Assembly: GCA_016859345.1 (NCBI GenBank)
Contig: CM029126.1
Coordinates: 3,342,501-3,406,500 of the forward strand
Source of the DNA: Istiophorus platypterus
Taxonomy: Eukaryota; Chordata; Actinopteri; Istiophoriformes; Istiophoridae
Length of the DNA: 64,000 nt
Reading direction: 5' to 3'
The notes under the pieces were generated by a model that did no database searches, was not told the origin of the DNA, and was given only the letters and a program-made list of their open reading frames with translations. The translations under genes and the position numbers were made by a program. Position 1 is the stretch's first letter, and every line of letters starts with the position of its first letter. Shown one piece after another: positions 34,503-45,222 of this stretch.

Positions 34503-34796
34503 AGGGCTGCAACTTACATTTAGATTCATTATTGATCCAAGAGCTAGTTATTTTTTCAAGTAAGCGATCATGAAAGACACTAGTGCATTATACACGTTAT
34601 AGTTCATCAGAGCCCAAGGAGACGTCTTCAAATGTCTAGTTTTGTCCAACAATCTGTCCGAAATCCAAATATTTTCAGTCCATTTCCGTATTATGACGAA
34701 GAAAAGAAGCAATTTTTCCCATTTGTGAAACTGGGACTGAGAGATCTTTGGCTTCTTTGCTTGAGAAATGACTGAAAGAATAAACATAATCATTGA
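34503..34796 (-). mobile_element. Teleost ATTAATCG-type non-autonomous repeat, copy 1 (minus orientation)
   Basis: Begins AGGGCTGCAACTTACATTTA, the reversed terminal signature of a short element widespread in teleosts. It continues with GTCCAACAATCTGTCCGAAA, CCAAATATTTTCAGTCCATT, GAAGCAATTTTTCCCATTTG and GTGAAACTGGGACTGAGAGA. Two forward copies lie at 48645-48950 and 61925-62235. It has no coding capacity. Confidence 0.65.
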
Positions 34797-34799
34797 ATT

Positions 34800-35585
34800 T
34801 TAGCGTTTTAGTGGAGAGTTTAAGTGTGAGATAGAGTTTTAGTGTCAATTGATGGTTTAGACTTTGAAATTTCTTTAAATTAAAAAAAAGGAATAAAATT
34901 TAGGGGGAAACAGCACATTTTTAAAAAATACATTTAGTTCTTGCATAAAGATTGTTAAGATTAAATATTGGCACAAAGGACGAGCCATCAGTAGCATCCG
35001 TTAGCTGTAAAATAATACATTTGATTGAAGCTAAATATCTACGTGCTTGTCAGCTTATAATGTGGGAGAACTCATCTGAGAATTCATGCGAATTAACATT
35101 TCACTGGCTCCGGTAACCGATCATGTACCTGCTGTTGGTTCTGAAGGACGATCAGTGTTTGCCTTCCCTCTCATCCGTCTCCTCCGGTTCGTCTGTGTAG
35201 CTGCATCCAAACATTAAGCAGACGGGCGAAGGGAAACTGACTCCGAGCCAACGGAGGCGTCGGGGGCTGACAAGGTCAGGGAGAGCTCCTCTGCAAAAAA
35301 GTGTTTCTTCTTTATGGAGAGCTGATCGGGGGGGGGCTCCCCCTCCAGGGCTCTGTGATGCAGTAGCGAGATGAAAAAGCAAAAAATCTGCTTAACAGAA
35401 TACTCACCTGGCATCGAGATTTTAACTCATCAGAAAGACAGCGAAGAAAATTCAGAACCAAGTCTTTAATTGCGATGTCTTTAATTGTGAAGCTCAGTAA
35501 ATGCAGGTTGTGGTGATGCAGTGTGGTCAGTTTAGTGCTGCCATGATCACACCCCACCCTCACACGAACACAACCCAATGAATGA
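34800..35585. other. Intergenic, no gene seen
   Basis: AT-rich, then a GC-richer patch at 35160-35400. Three overlapping minus-strand frames there share no recognised motif. Confidence 0.4.
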
Positions 35586-35589
35586 GTGC

Positions 35590-35739
35590 AATGTTGAAAG
35601 ACTATTGTATCTTACTATTTATCATTTCTCTTCTCTATTCATGTATTTGACTTATTTATGGCATAATACATATGCTGCTGGGATGAGAATGCTAAACAAA
35701 GTTTCATTGTATTTTATGTGCAATGACAATAAAGTATCC

Positions 35740-35740
<1 letters not shown>
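35590..35740 (+). mobile_element. L2/Maui-like LINE 3' end
   Basis: GCTGCTGGGATGAGAATGC, AAGTTTCATTGTATTTTATG and TGCAATGACAATAAAGTATC form the conserved terminal region of teleost L2-clade LINEs or their SINE partners. It runs directly into the (ATCT)n tail at 35738, as expected when the microsatellite is the element's own 3' tail. Confidence 0.7.
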
Positions 35741-35831
<91 letters not shown>

Positions 35832-35930
35832 GTCTATCTGTCTATCTGTCTATCTCTCTCTCTATCTCTCTATACCTGTCTGTCCATCTGTCTGTCTATC
35901 TATTCATTTGTATCTATATATTTATCTATA
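35738..35930. repeat. (TATC)n microsatellite at the LINE tail
   Basis: About 25 perfect ATCT units followed by decayed TGTC/TATC variants. The IYLS-repeat frames are artefacts. Confidence 0.97.
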
Positions 35931-37195
35931 TGGACTGCTATTTTACATCTAAATGAATTGTCTTGGAAGTGAAACACCTTTGGTCCTGACTCTCTGTTCC
36001 ACCATTAGCTCCAGTGCAGACTGAAGAACTTTTGCCATTATTTCACTGTTTTAGATGAATCTGATCTCGTACTCGCCGTTTTATGGCCGTTTTTTAAAAC
36101 ATGTCTTTGCACTTGTGGGTTTGAAAACCTCGGAGATGAACCTGAGACGGAGGAAGAGCAGAGCACAACCAGGAACCAGGGACACACACACACACACACA
36201 CACTGACACTCACACTCACAAACAAACAAACAAACAAACAGGGCCAACGAAGTTCACTGCCAATAATTACATCGTTACCGGAGTCATTAAGCAGGATCTA
36301 TTGGATTAATCTTGCTAATTCTTCCCAGATTTCAGTTTCTAGCTTTGTTTCTTTTATTAGCCGATTTTGTTTAGCTAACTGTTTTGCTTCCTTGGGTTTG
36401 AGCGGTTGCCCTCGTCGAGGTTTCCGCGGGTTTTAAGGTTTACTCGTGTTTCAAGGTTTACTCGTGTTCCTTTTTTTCGCCAGGTTTCTACAGAGTCGTG
36501 CTGCGGTCGGCTCACCTGGACCCAGATCGGTTGTGTAGTTTGTGTGTCCTCATGTCAACGTGACAACAGTCAGGGACTAAAGTTGCCTCTGAGCTTTCAA
36601 AGGTCTTGCAAGTCCCTCGGTTGGTTTTTGTTGAAATCACCTGAAATGTACAACTGTATTCTCAAGGTGATCAAAGTTTGATTCATATAAATGTTGTAAC
36701 ATGAAACAACTTCCGTACTTTTCTTTTGCAGATGTTTTTCTGTCCAGTCCACACTTTATATTTCACCTAAATGATGAATGTAGACACTAAAAGCAGCCGT
36801 GTGAATATGCAAGATTCAGCAAATCTGTATGAAAAACATTCAGAGGGAAATTATGTCCTACAGTGCAATAAAACTTTCTCTATTTGTTCATTTTTAGGTT
36901 ACGGGAGAAGCGCAGGGGAGAGATGAACATGCTCAGTGTAACATTTGATCCGGTGCTCATTGAGGAATGGTCCTTAAACGCCACTGATGTACACATCGGC
37001 TCCGGAAACCTGCATTTTAACACCGAAACTATGCAGAGGTCGGCTCCGATTTTTTGGTTTTTGTTTTTTTTCCTCTGATCTTTGCCTTCTGAACACGAGC
37101 TGAGGACTGAGAGACTGACACAGCTGCAGCGGGAGCCAATCGGATCCCTCCACCCACCCGGCTGTCCAATCAAAACTCCCCACCCTAAAGTACAG
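35931..37195. other. Intergenic, no gene seen
   Basis: Contains (AC)n at 36182-36203, (AAAC)n at about 36217-36240 and an 18-bp perfect tandem duplication (AAGGTTTACTCGTGTTTC/C) at 36435-36470. No credible coding sequence. Confidence 0.45.
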
Positions 37196-37196
37196 T

Positions 37197-37327
<131 letters not shown>

Positions 37328-37694
37328 ATTTTTTATGTTTTATTTTATGTTGCATCAGCCAAATATCGAGACAGGGGCCAGTAGGGGCCCAGACCCCTGA
37401 GTCAGAGAAACACTAGTCTGTTAAAAATGGCAGAAATGATCAGCAGCTCTACTCTGTGTTGTTGTTGTTTTTTCTGTTATTATTCAAACCCCTGTTCAAC
37501 CCTACAGTTACAGTCACAAGGAAGCAGAATCTGCTCATTTTATACTTTTAGGACTTTTCATATTGAGATGAATGTGAAACAAGCAATCAGGAAATTTTAG
37601 GATGAGATTAAAAGAACTGAATTTGATTCTCTGTGGATTTTACATTTATTAATGATTATTTATTTTGAATTATAAGATTGATACCACTCTGATA

Positions 37695-37865
37695 TCTGTG
37701 TGGTAAATATACAGCTGGTGCCTTCAGCCTTTTAGCTTAGCTTAGCATTAAGACTGGAATCATTTTCCCTTGGACAGAGCCACACCAGCTGCTTCTCTGT
37801 GTCCTGTCTTTATGCTAAGCTAAGCGAAGCTAAGTGTCATCTGACTGTAGCTTCGTATTTAATGA
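37695..37865. mobile_element. TTAGCTTAGCATAAAGACTGG-family element, copy 2 (internally deleted)
   Basis: Left end TTTTAGCTTAGCTTAGCATT-AAGACTGG, middle GGACAGAGCCACACCAGCTG, right end TATGCTAAGCTAAGCGAAGC with CTGACTGTAGCTTCGTATTT. The inverted ends TTAGCTTAGC/GCTAAGCTAA are about 85 bp apart, against about 340 bp in copy 1, so the interior was lost or shortened. Confidence 0.7.
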
Positions 37866-38665
37866 AAAATATTGAACTTATACTGTCAAGGGTTTAAATC
37901 CTAACAGAACTCAAAGGAGCTGTGTTAAGGTATTTGAGGTTTAAATCAGGGAATCAGTGCATATATATATATGTATATAAAGAGATCACCGAGGCTTTAA
38001 ATCCTTATTCAAATAAACTTAAACCCTTAAATTTACATCCTCTTCCTCTGCAGTTGAGCTTCAGATCCTGTTCAGTAGATTTTATCCCTATTTATAAAAA
38101 CCTGTGCAAAGGCAGAAAAAAAAATTCCCGGCCCTTAAAAACTGTAGAAAATCTGAACTGAGTTGGAGCTTGTGGACTGGGTCCGTCCCCCCACCTGCAG
38201 TCCTCACCGAGCTCCATCAGATGGAGACGCTGCACCACAGAACGGATCATGCCGCCTGTTGACTGAGGACATTATGTAACCCGCCCCCCCCCCAAAAAAA
38301 ATCCCCCGCTCTGCACAGTCACGGACCGCTACGTCCTCCCGGAGCTCCTGAGGGGGATTCTTGTCTGTCAGGGTGATACGGCAAAGATCCCGAAACTTGT
38401 CAAGCTGGAAAAAATAGAAAAGAAAAGAAAAAAGACAGACACAAGTGTTTGTTTTTGCTGAGGATTCCCACCACACCTAAACATCTCCTAACAGTCGCAT
38501 CCAGACCGAGCATCCATAGTTTGCATCTGCAGGAAAGTCTGCATTGAATGTCTCTCCTGGATATTTTTACTGATTAAAAAAAAAAAAAAAAATCATATAT
38601 TTTTTGCAGAATAATGTTGTTACGACAATATGAATTCATCATAAGAATTGCAAAAACAGGATGTA

Positions 38666-38666
<1 letters not shown>

Positions 38667-38698
<32 letters not shown>

Positions 38699-38705
38699 CT
38701 ATATA
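38667..38705. repeat. (TC)n(TA)n microsatellite
   Basis: Short CT run followed by AT run. Confidence 0.9.
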
Positions 38706-38840
38706 AACCCTATAGGTCAATATGATCTCACCTTTGACCTCCACTGATGCACTTTCTGGTCTTTTTGTCTTGTGTCACTTTTTGTGTGGCTCGAGTTTGG
38801 GACTGAAGCTCCAGGGCCACCCCCCCCCCCCAACCGCCTG

Positions 38841-38880
38841 CAATATATACAGCCTACCTGGAGGATTGCTATGGCAACAG
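38841..38880 (+). promoter_or_regulatory. Candidate promoter elements: TATA-like box and RFX X-box
   Basis: CAATATATACAGC at 38841-38853 is TATA-like. ATTGCTATGGCAAC at 38865-38878 is an almost perfect inverted-repeat X-box, the target of RFX factors. It is followed by a second half-site, GGTTGCC. These lie 150-450 bp upstream of the inferred untranslated exon of the cortexin gene, and RFX control would suit a neuronal gene. Motif matches only. Confidence 0.4.
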
Positions 38881-38924
38881 GTTGCCAGTAGCGACGGGGG
38901 TGCCGCCACCAGCATCCCTGCCTC

Positions 38925-38927
<3 letters not shown>

Positions 38928-38968
<41 letters not shown>

Positions 38969-38970
38969 TC

Positions 38971-39001
<31 letters not shown>

Positions 39002-39018
39002 GTGTGTGTGCGTGTGCG
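38928..39018. repeat. (TC)n then (TG)n microsatellite
   Basis: Perfect TC run to about 38965, then TG run with a few GCG interruptions. It sits inside the inferred promoter. Confidence 0.95.
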
Positions 39019-39039
39019 TGCGGGGTTGTGTGTCTGCGG

Positions 39040-39321
39040 GGATGAGCAGCGCGTCAGGAAGAGGAGGAACCAGGAGCAGCGGAGGGGTGAGGTCTGCCGG
39101 GCTCAGTCGGCGGAGACGGGAGAACGAACCCAGCCAGGCTCCAACCCAGCCGGGCTCCTTCTCGCCGGTTTATCCGCCTGTTGTCTCGGGTCATAGGAAA
39201 ACGAGAAGTCGCCCGATCTGGGATCGGATCCACCGGAATGGAGAGCTGCCGCTGACGGAGATCCCCGACTCCTCAGCCCCAACCGGCCCCGACCCGGCCC
39301 CATCCCCGCCTGATAACAACA
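39040..39321 (+). other. Inferred 5' untranslated exon of the cortexin gene (CpG-rich)
   Basis: The block is GC- and CpG-rich and non-repetitive. It ends in AACAACAG followed by GTTAGTGTTT, a good donor (CAG|GTTAGT). Cortexin genes characteristically have an untranslated first exon and a single coding exon, and the coding exon here begins after an acceptor at 44624-44625. An intron of about 5.3 kb between the two is therefore the simplest model. The + frame through this block (163 aa, ending in poly-Gln and poly-Met) is unlikely to be translated. The true transcription start is unknown. Confidence 0.4.
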
Positions 39322-40520
39322 GGTTAGTGTTTACAGACTCGGGCGCTCCTCACCTGCGGCAGCAGCAGCAGCAGCTGATGATGATGATGATGATGATGAT
39401 GATGCTCACACGAACACACACACTTCCTTTAACAGGGAGCCAGAAGAGAAAAAGAAACACACACTGACGCACACACACGCGCACTGACGCGCACGGTGTG
39501 GTTTTCCGCCGCCACCTCCGGACGCTCCGCGGGAGGACGCCGGGCTGGTGGCGCGTCCAGGTGCGGAGCGGGGGCGTCCGGCCGGGTCTCGCCCACCGGA
39601 GACGCGGTAACGGCCGCGGCGGGTTTCAGGCGCAGACGATGATCCGGGTTGGCTCCGTTTGAAGGCGACGCTCGTCGTGTCGTTGGGTTTTCTCTTAACT
39701 GTTGTTGAGGTTGTGTCCATCTTGGGTTTGATGCGTTGAGATGGACCAGGAAAAAAATCAATTAGCCTGTATCGATATTATGATTAAAACCAGCATCTTT
39801 CGCGTTTATACATCATTATAAATTCCTACTCTAATCTTACATTTACCTAAATTCGTCATTTCTAACACTTTCCCCCTAATTTTCTTGTGTTTTCTCCACA
39901 TAAAATTAAGTGAATGTGATATAAGTGAATCAATGTTATAACTTAAGAACGTATATTTGAAAAGAAGGTTATCATAGGTTATCATTTTACTATAGTTATT
40001 TAAACGTGTTTTTATTCCCATTTTCAACTATCCTGCTATTTCACAGGGTTTTGGTATAGAAAGATGTATGTATGTGTGTGAGTGTGTATATGTGTGAGTG
40101 TGCATGTGTGTGTTGCCTTATTAAGGATTTACAAGTTTGAATCTATTCACACAGTCTATTCATTGAAATATACTATGGAATAATCTGAGGCTGAAAGACC
40201 AATGTGAAATATAAGAAAAGGAAAAATAAGTATGAAAAAGATAAAGGTTCAAGGTTAAAACGTATAAAACCTGTGTTTCAATATGTAAAATGTATAATTT
40301 TACTCTTTAATAATTGATTTTAAATTTAAAAGTCATGTGTTATTATGTATTTGTATGTGGTCCAACTCATTAGTGGCTGTTCCACAATCGTTTAGTAACA
40401 AAAGGACATTTTTGATCAAGACGTGGCCGACAACCAGCCGAAAAATAAAAGTCCATTAATTCCCCTTAACCATTTGATTTCACCTCATCTAATGGCTTTT
40501 GAATTCTCCATTAGCTCTAA

Positions 40521-40611
<91 letters not shown>
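40521..40611. repeat. (CA)n microsatellite
   Basis: About 45 uninterrupted CA units. Confidence 0.98.
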
Positions 40612-40615
<4 letters not shown>

Positions 40616-43460
40616 CCTGGAGGTTCGATCAACTTTTCAACATAATTGGCTTCATTTTCCAAATTCGGCTTAATGTCCTTGTCATTTCTACTCCCGGTGC
40701 CCAACATTGCTTCATCTCCTCCTCCTCATCCTCCTCGCCCTCGTCGTCCTCCTCCTCCTTGGTGCCACGGCCGTCGACAACAATGCCACACAGTTGGAGC
40801 AGTATAACTTGTGCGCTTACATAATGCCGGTCAGTTTCCTAAAACAAGACTTTGTTTATCTGCATTTCTGCATCTAGAGGCTGTTTTTCTCGGCTTGAGA
40901 AGGAATCATTTTTTTTCTTACCCAGACGTAGCTGCTGCGGAGCAAAGGACATGAATAGAGAACTTGAGCTTATTTTTTTTAATTTCTAACAGTGATCTCT
41001 CTTCGAGACAGGAGGCGTATCTCTCCCTGAATTTGTCAGAGGAGGCTTATATGCTCAGGTGTCACTGTCAAGAAAAGCACCGAACTCCGCAGCACTTAGC
41101 CGCCGTCGCCGCTGATGTAAAATGTTTGGGAGTCTTTGAAGTGCATTACATAACCCTGCTAACAAAATAACAGAGAGGTTTCTGCCCACCCCCCCACCAA
41201 CGAGTGCTAATACTCTGTAACCTCGCTGTGTCGTTGGAGGACAAGGAGACGAGATTATGATTTGACAGTAAAACGCTGATGGAAAAGCCAGGGGACAAAG
41301 AAAACAGAAACAGCCCCCCCCAGCTCCTTATCGTTTTTCACAGCGATGGGCAATGAATCGCTGCTGTGAAATATCATTTTTGACTTATAAGTGTGATGGA
41401 TTACAGGCCAGCTGATCAGCCAGGCAGGGCTGAAGGCTGCTCTCTCTCCGTCTCATGAGAGTTGCCTACAAAAATTTTTCTTTTTTTCTTTCTTCCCTTT
41501 TTTTTGGCAGACAGAGACAGCTCCTCCACCCGTCTTGTCACTCGGAGATTTCTCACAAACGCATCCAGAAGCCCCCCCCCAAAACCACCCAAACCCACCC
41601 CACCCCTCCCTGGAGACTCTCAGTGTCTGCGACTGCTCTTCACGCTCGTAGATGCGTAACCGAAAGACACCCCCCCCCTAAAAAAATAAAGACCGTAGTT
41701 TGGGTTACACATATATCTCTTAGACCTGTCTGATAAGTCTGATAAAATCTGATGGATCTGAAAACGAGTGGGTGGGGCCGTCTGAGAAACCAAAGCCAGG
41801 GCCGCGCTAAAAGTCCCGGATCTCATTCTCATCATTTTTGATTTATTTCCTATCTGGATTCTATGTCTCACTCCTAAGATCTGGTGACGCAGCAGCAGCA
41901 TGGCTACAGCCGTATCCAATAGGAAAGAGCGATGCTAGAAGTCAGCCAATCGGAGCTGTAGGGAGTGAATTATAAAACTTCCTGTTCAGAAGTGAAAAAC
42001 ATTGGTGAAATAGTGGTGAAATAACCTGCCTTGTACTTTCAAAGAGTTTCTTCAGGTTCAGCTCTTAACTGCTGTACCTACCACACTGTTTTTATTGCTG
42101 GCACGTATTTTTAAAACCTCCAAAAAAAAGGGACGACCACAAAAGTTATATCTGAGGATTAACTGGTCAAGAAAGCAGAAAAAAGATTTCTCCAAAAAAT
42201 GATTCTCGCTTTCCAGACATTGCTCGAATCTTTGATTTTCACTGCAACATATAATATTCATTGTTAAAGATGAAACAAGGGAGGAAAAAAAACTTTTTGA
42301 TTGAACCATACACAGCTATTGAACATTCACCAGGTGACTGGGTGAGGGAATCACAAGCAGACATTACTCTGTTTTAAGGTGTGACTGGCCCAAAGGTTGC
42401 AGGGGCAGAGGATGAGATAATTGCATCCGGCTGCTCGCTCTGCTGGATTTTGTTCCAGCGGCGCAACGGTGTCCTTAACGTGGTGGTTAAGTTGCTGTCG
42501 CAATAACATCATTGTCCAAAGCCACAAGGAAAATAAATGTGAAAACATCTCCCTCTAAGTTTCCAGGACAAAAATCATCAGAAACATCAGATGCTGTCCG
42601 GAGCGCCCCTGTAGCATAAGACGGGTCGGATTCAGAGCAAAGCAGGGAAAAGAAGAAAAAAAACTCACTCTTAGAGTTCGTTTCAGCGGAAGAATCGACA
42701 TCAAACAGCATCGAACGGTCCTGCCGGCTGTTTTCTGGACCAACTGATTCAACCCCAACACACAACCCTGCCGTCCTCCCCACAAACGCTCGCGGTTAGG
42801 GTTCAGGTAACCGGTGCTGACGAACAAAAACAGCCTAACCCGCTGCAATCTAATATTAAATCCATCTAATTAACCTACCTACCAACCAATCTTCTACTTG
42901 AGTGAACCAAAAATAGGCTGAGCCGGAGTCTGCACGGTATGAGCTAAAATCAGGTTGTTCGATTTAGAGGAGACGTTTATATATATATATATATATATAC
43001 ATATATATATTCTGGCCCATGCAGCCGGCAGCAAATGTGCTGTGGTAGCACAAGGCTGTTTTGTGATGGATTAATCTGCCAGGGCGCCTTGGGGCGAAAA
43101 AGAAAAAAAAAAAGATCTGCTTTGGCCCCTGTTAACTGCCCCTTCCTGACTTTTTATGTATTTTCTATGCTACCTGAGCCCAGGTTCGCCGTGTGGCAAC
43201 TGGATCAAAGGGAAAAAGACAATATTCTTATATTTATTTACTTATTTATTTTCAAGGAATCAGAAGAGCATAACCAACATTGTGTTAAATGATCTCTCAG
43301 TACTTTCTGATTTCGGGAGCCTGTTTATAGTTTTAAGCCCCAACCCCATTTTCTTTCTCTGCTGCAGAATCAGTAGTTTTACCAAAAAACTGCCGGGCAT
43401 TGCAGTTTTTAGCAAACATTTAACACACCTCTAGTTCTCTGGTGGGTTTATGGCTGCAGG
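40612..43460. other. No gene seen; AT-rich with short repeats
   Basis: Includes (TCC)n-like sequence at 40710-40760, C runs at 41572-41580 and 41671-41679, and (TA)n at 42979-43010. Frames here are short and overlap on both strands. Confidence 0.45.
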
Positions 43461-43462
<2 letters not shown>

Positions 43463-43550
<88 letters not shown>

Positions 43551-43561
43551 TGTGTGTGTGT
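43463..43561. repeat. (GT)n microsatellite
   Basis: About 98 bp of TG with a single GGG interruption near the end. Left arm of the second copy of the structure at 13871-14110. Confidence 0.98.
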
Positions 43562-43563
43562 AA

Positions 43564-43592
43564 ATGGTAATGAAGTAAAATGTCACCCAGTG
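43564..43592 (+). repeat. Dispersed element core between (GT)n and (TA)n, copy 2
   Basis: 29-base block beginning ATGGTAATGAAGTAA and ending TCACCCAGTG, one mismatch from 13952-13980. Confidence 0.75.
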
Positions 43593-43618
43593 GAGGAATG
43601 TGGCTCATTTTAGTGTTT

Positions 43619-43621
43619 ATA

Positions 43622-43669
<48 letters not shown>
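43619..43669. repeat. (TA)n microsatellite
   Basis: TA dinucleotides with one TGTGTG interruption near the left. Right arm of the second copy. Confidence 0.97.
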
Positions 43670-43672
<3 letters not shown>

Positions 43673-44620
43673 TTTGGACAGCACAGGCGTTGAGGAATAA
43701 ATGAAATCTGGCTTTTGGTTACAAAGCCGGCAAAATGTTGGCGTGATCGAGTCACTGCTGGTTTGGGTTGTTTCGTGGGATTGGCTGACACTGAGGAAAA
43801 TACACAATATCACCACCTATTCACTGAATTAGGAACATGCACCACGTACGCAGAGGCTAGATATTTGCCCCAGAGCTCCACAAGGAGACGGAGCCTAAGG
43901 GACCCACGTTGAAGCTCTGATCACATCAGCTGATATTGGACTTGAGTGTTTTACATGGCAAAAACACATTTTAAATTATATTAGCACTAACAATTCGACA
44001 CACAGTCAATCAGAGGCTTTTTCAGGTGCCCCCAGCTATACCAGGGGCCCCGTGGCAGTCACCCCCCCCAGTCAACCTGTTTGTATTCGGGCCTCACTCG
44101 TGTAACCTTGTCGGAGGGGAGCAAATTCGTTTCTCCTCCTGCATGGCGACGTTTGAAAGCCCCATTACTGTTGCTGAAATAAACTGCTGGGGCAGATTGG
44201 TTGTATATTATCATTACTTATAGGAGATGGAGGGGGGGGGGGTGAATTTCAGAACAGCAGGCTGCAGTTTAATGAAGCCAGTGACATATCTACCTACGGA
44301 GCGGCGCCGCTTCCAATAAGCGTTGTGTAACCAAAAACCCAGAAAAGTGCCAATGCAAGGGCCCGGGGCTGTTTAAACTCGGGGCCAAAGGAGTCCCCCG
44401 AGGCTCCTTTACTCACACGGCAGGCCTTCTTCAGCCTGCAGTTCCAAAAATAAAATCATCCGGATGCTGTGTTTTCCTGCCGTCACACACGTTTTGTTCT
44501 GTTTCTCGTTGTTCACGTTGAAGCCTTTCCTGTTTCTGCGATCATATTAAGCTTATTCCCACTGTAAAACCATGAGGGGGTGGGCGCCACGATCTATAAT
44601 CCAGTCTGCTTGGATTCTCA
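43673..44620. other. No gene seen; sequence upstream of the cortexin coding exon
   Basis: Non-repetitive apart from a G run at 44232-44241. The segment 44250-44450 is GC-rich and repeat-free. No additional exon is supported. Confidence 0.4.
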
Positions 44621-44625
44621 CACAG

Positions 44626-44952
44626 GTCCTTGCCGCAAAACCCGTCTTCACCTCAGACCTCCCAGCGACCGACAAAGAGCTGGAGCCGCGACGATCAAGC
44701 ATGGACGTGCCCAGGATGGCCGAGGGGCTCTTCAGCAGCACGCTGTCCTCGTCGGGCGGCGGCCACCACGTGCCTTCCTACCTGACGCTGGAGCAGAAGG
44801 CCGCCTTCGTCTTCGTGCTGCTGCTCTTCATCTTCCTGGCGCTGCTCATCGTGCGCTGCTTCCGCATCCTGCTGGACCCGTACCGCAGCATGCCCTCGTC
44901 CAACTGGACGGACCACACCGAGAAGGACACGTTCGATTACCGCATCGTCTGA
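44626..44952 (+). CDS. Cortexin-family single-pass membrane protein (coding part 44701-44952)
   Basis: The exon begins after the acceptor GATTCTCACACAG at 44625. Translation from the ATG at 44701 gives 83 residues, against about 81-82 for known cortexins. The upstream in-frame ATG at 44572 lies before the acceptor and is probably intronic. Residues 1-30 are a Ser/Gly-rich N-terminus. Residues 31-33 (EQK) open the family core, followed by a hydrophobic transmembrane segment at 35-51. The juxtamembrane block VRCFRILLDPYRSMPSS (51-67) is the cortexin hallmark, then WTDH (69-72) and a FDYRIV end. The core is closest to cortexin-3, while WTDH and the FDY-V end recall cortexin-1. The tail is about three residues shorter than mammalian cortexin-1, so I leave the paralog open. 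Cortexins are small neuronal membrane proteins of poorly known function. Confidence 0.93.
   Translation, partial: VLAAKPVFTSDLPATDKELEPRRSSMDVPRMAEGLFSSTLSSSGGGHHVPSYLTLEQKAAFVFVLLLFIFLALLIVRCFRILLDPYRSMPSSNWTDHTEKDTFDYRIV
44701..44703 (+). other. Chosen start codon of the cortexin CDS
   Basis: ATG in CAAGCATGGAC has A at -3 is absent (G at -1, C region) but G at +4, and it gives the family's usual length. An in-frame ATG five codons later (44716) is an alternative. A start at 44572 would add 43 residues with no family counterpart. Confidence 0.6.
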
Positions 44953-45207
44953 GGAAGCCTGCCGCCACTCCCCCCCCATGCCCCCGGCAGTGTGCACCGA
45001 TTTAAAATATAAGAGAGAAAAAAAAAGTCAAATAGACTGATTTGATGCTTATAGAGCACTTTGGCCCACAGAACAAATGACTGCCGACTCGCCAGGAAAA
45101 GCAGCTTTAAGAAAAACCCTCAGACTGACGAGGATTTCGGTGGCAGATCGTCGTCGAATCGGGCGCCAGCCAGAGTTCAACAGCTTCTTCCTGCCAGATT
45201 AAAAAAA

Positions 45208-45222
45208 AATAAAATCAATAAA
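45208..45222 (+). terminator. Overlapping-cluster poly(A) signals AATAAA (two)
   Basis: Two AATAAA hexamers at 45208-45213 and 45217-45222 lie about 260 bp after the cortexin stop codon in an A-rich run. The A-rich setting weakens the call because such tracts often contain the hexamer by chance. Confidence 0.4.

Larger units (their letters stand above)
39322..44625 (+). other. Inferred cortexin intron
   Basis: From the GT at 39322 to the AG at 44624-44625. It contains CpG-island tail sequence to about 39690, an (ATG)n run at 39377-39403, several microsatellites and otherwise unremarkable AT-rich DNA. No further credible exon was seen. The boundaries depend on the exon-1 inference. Confidence 0.3.

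Noticed and set aside
35578..35956. Frames with IYLS or SIYL tandem peptides (also 51768-52142)
   Set aside because: Direct translations of (TATC)n and (TAGA)n microsatellites.
38976..39467. 163-aa + frame with poly-Gln and poly-Met
   Set aside because: Starts in TG repeats, crosses the inferred donor at 39321 and ends in trinucleotide repeats. Better explained as an untranslated exon and intron.
44572..44700. 43-residue N-terminal extension of the cortexin
   Set aside because: Upstream of a good splice acceptor and with no counterpart in the family.
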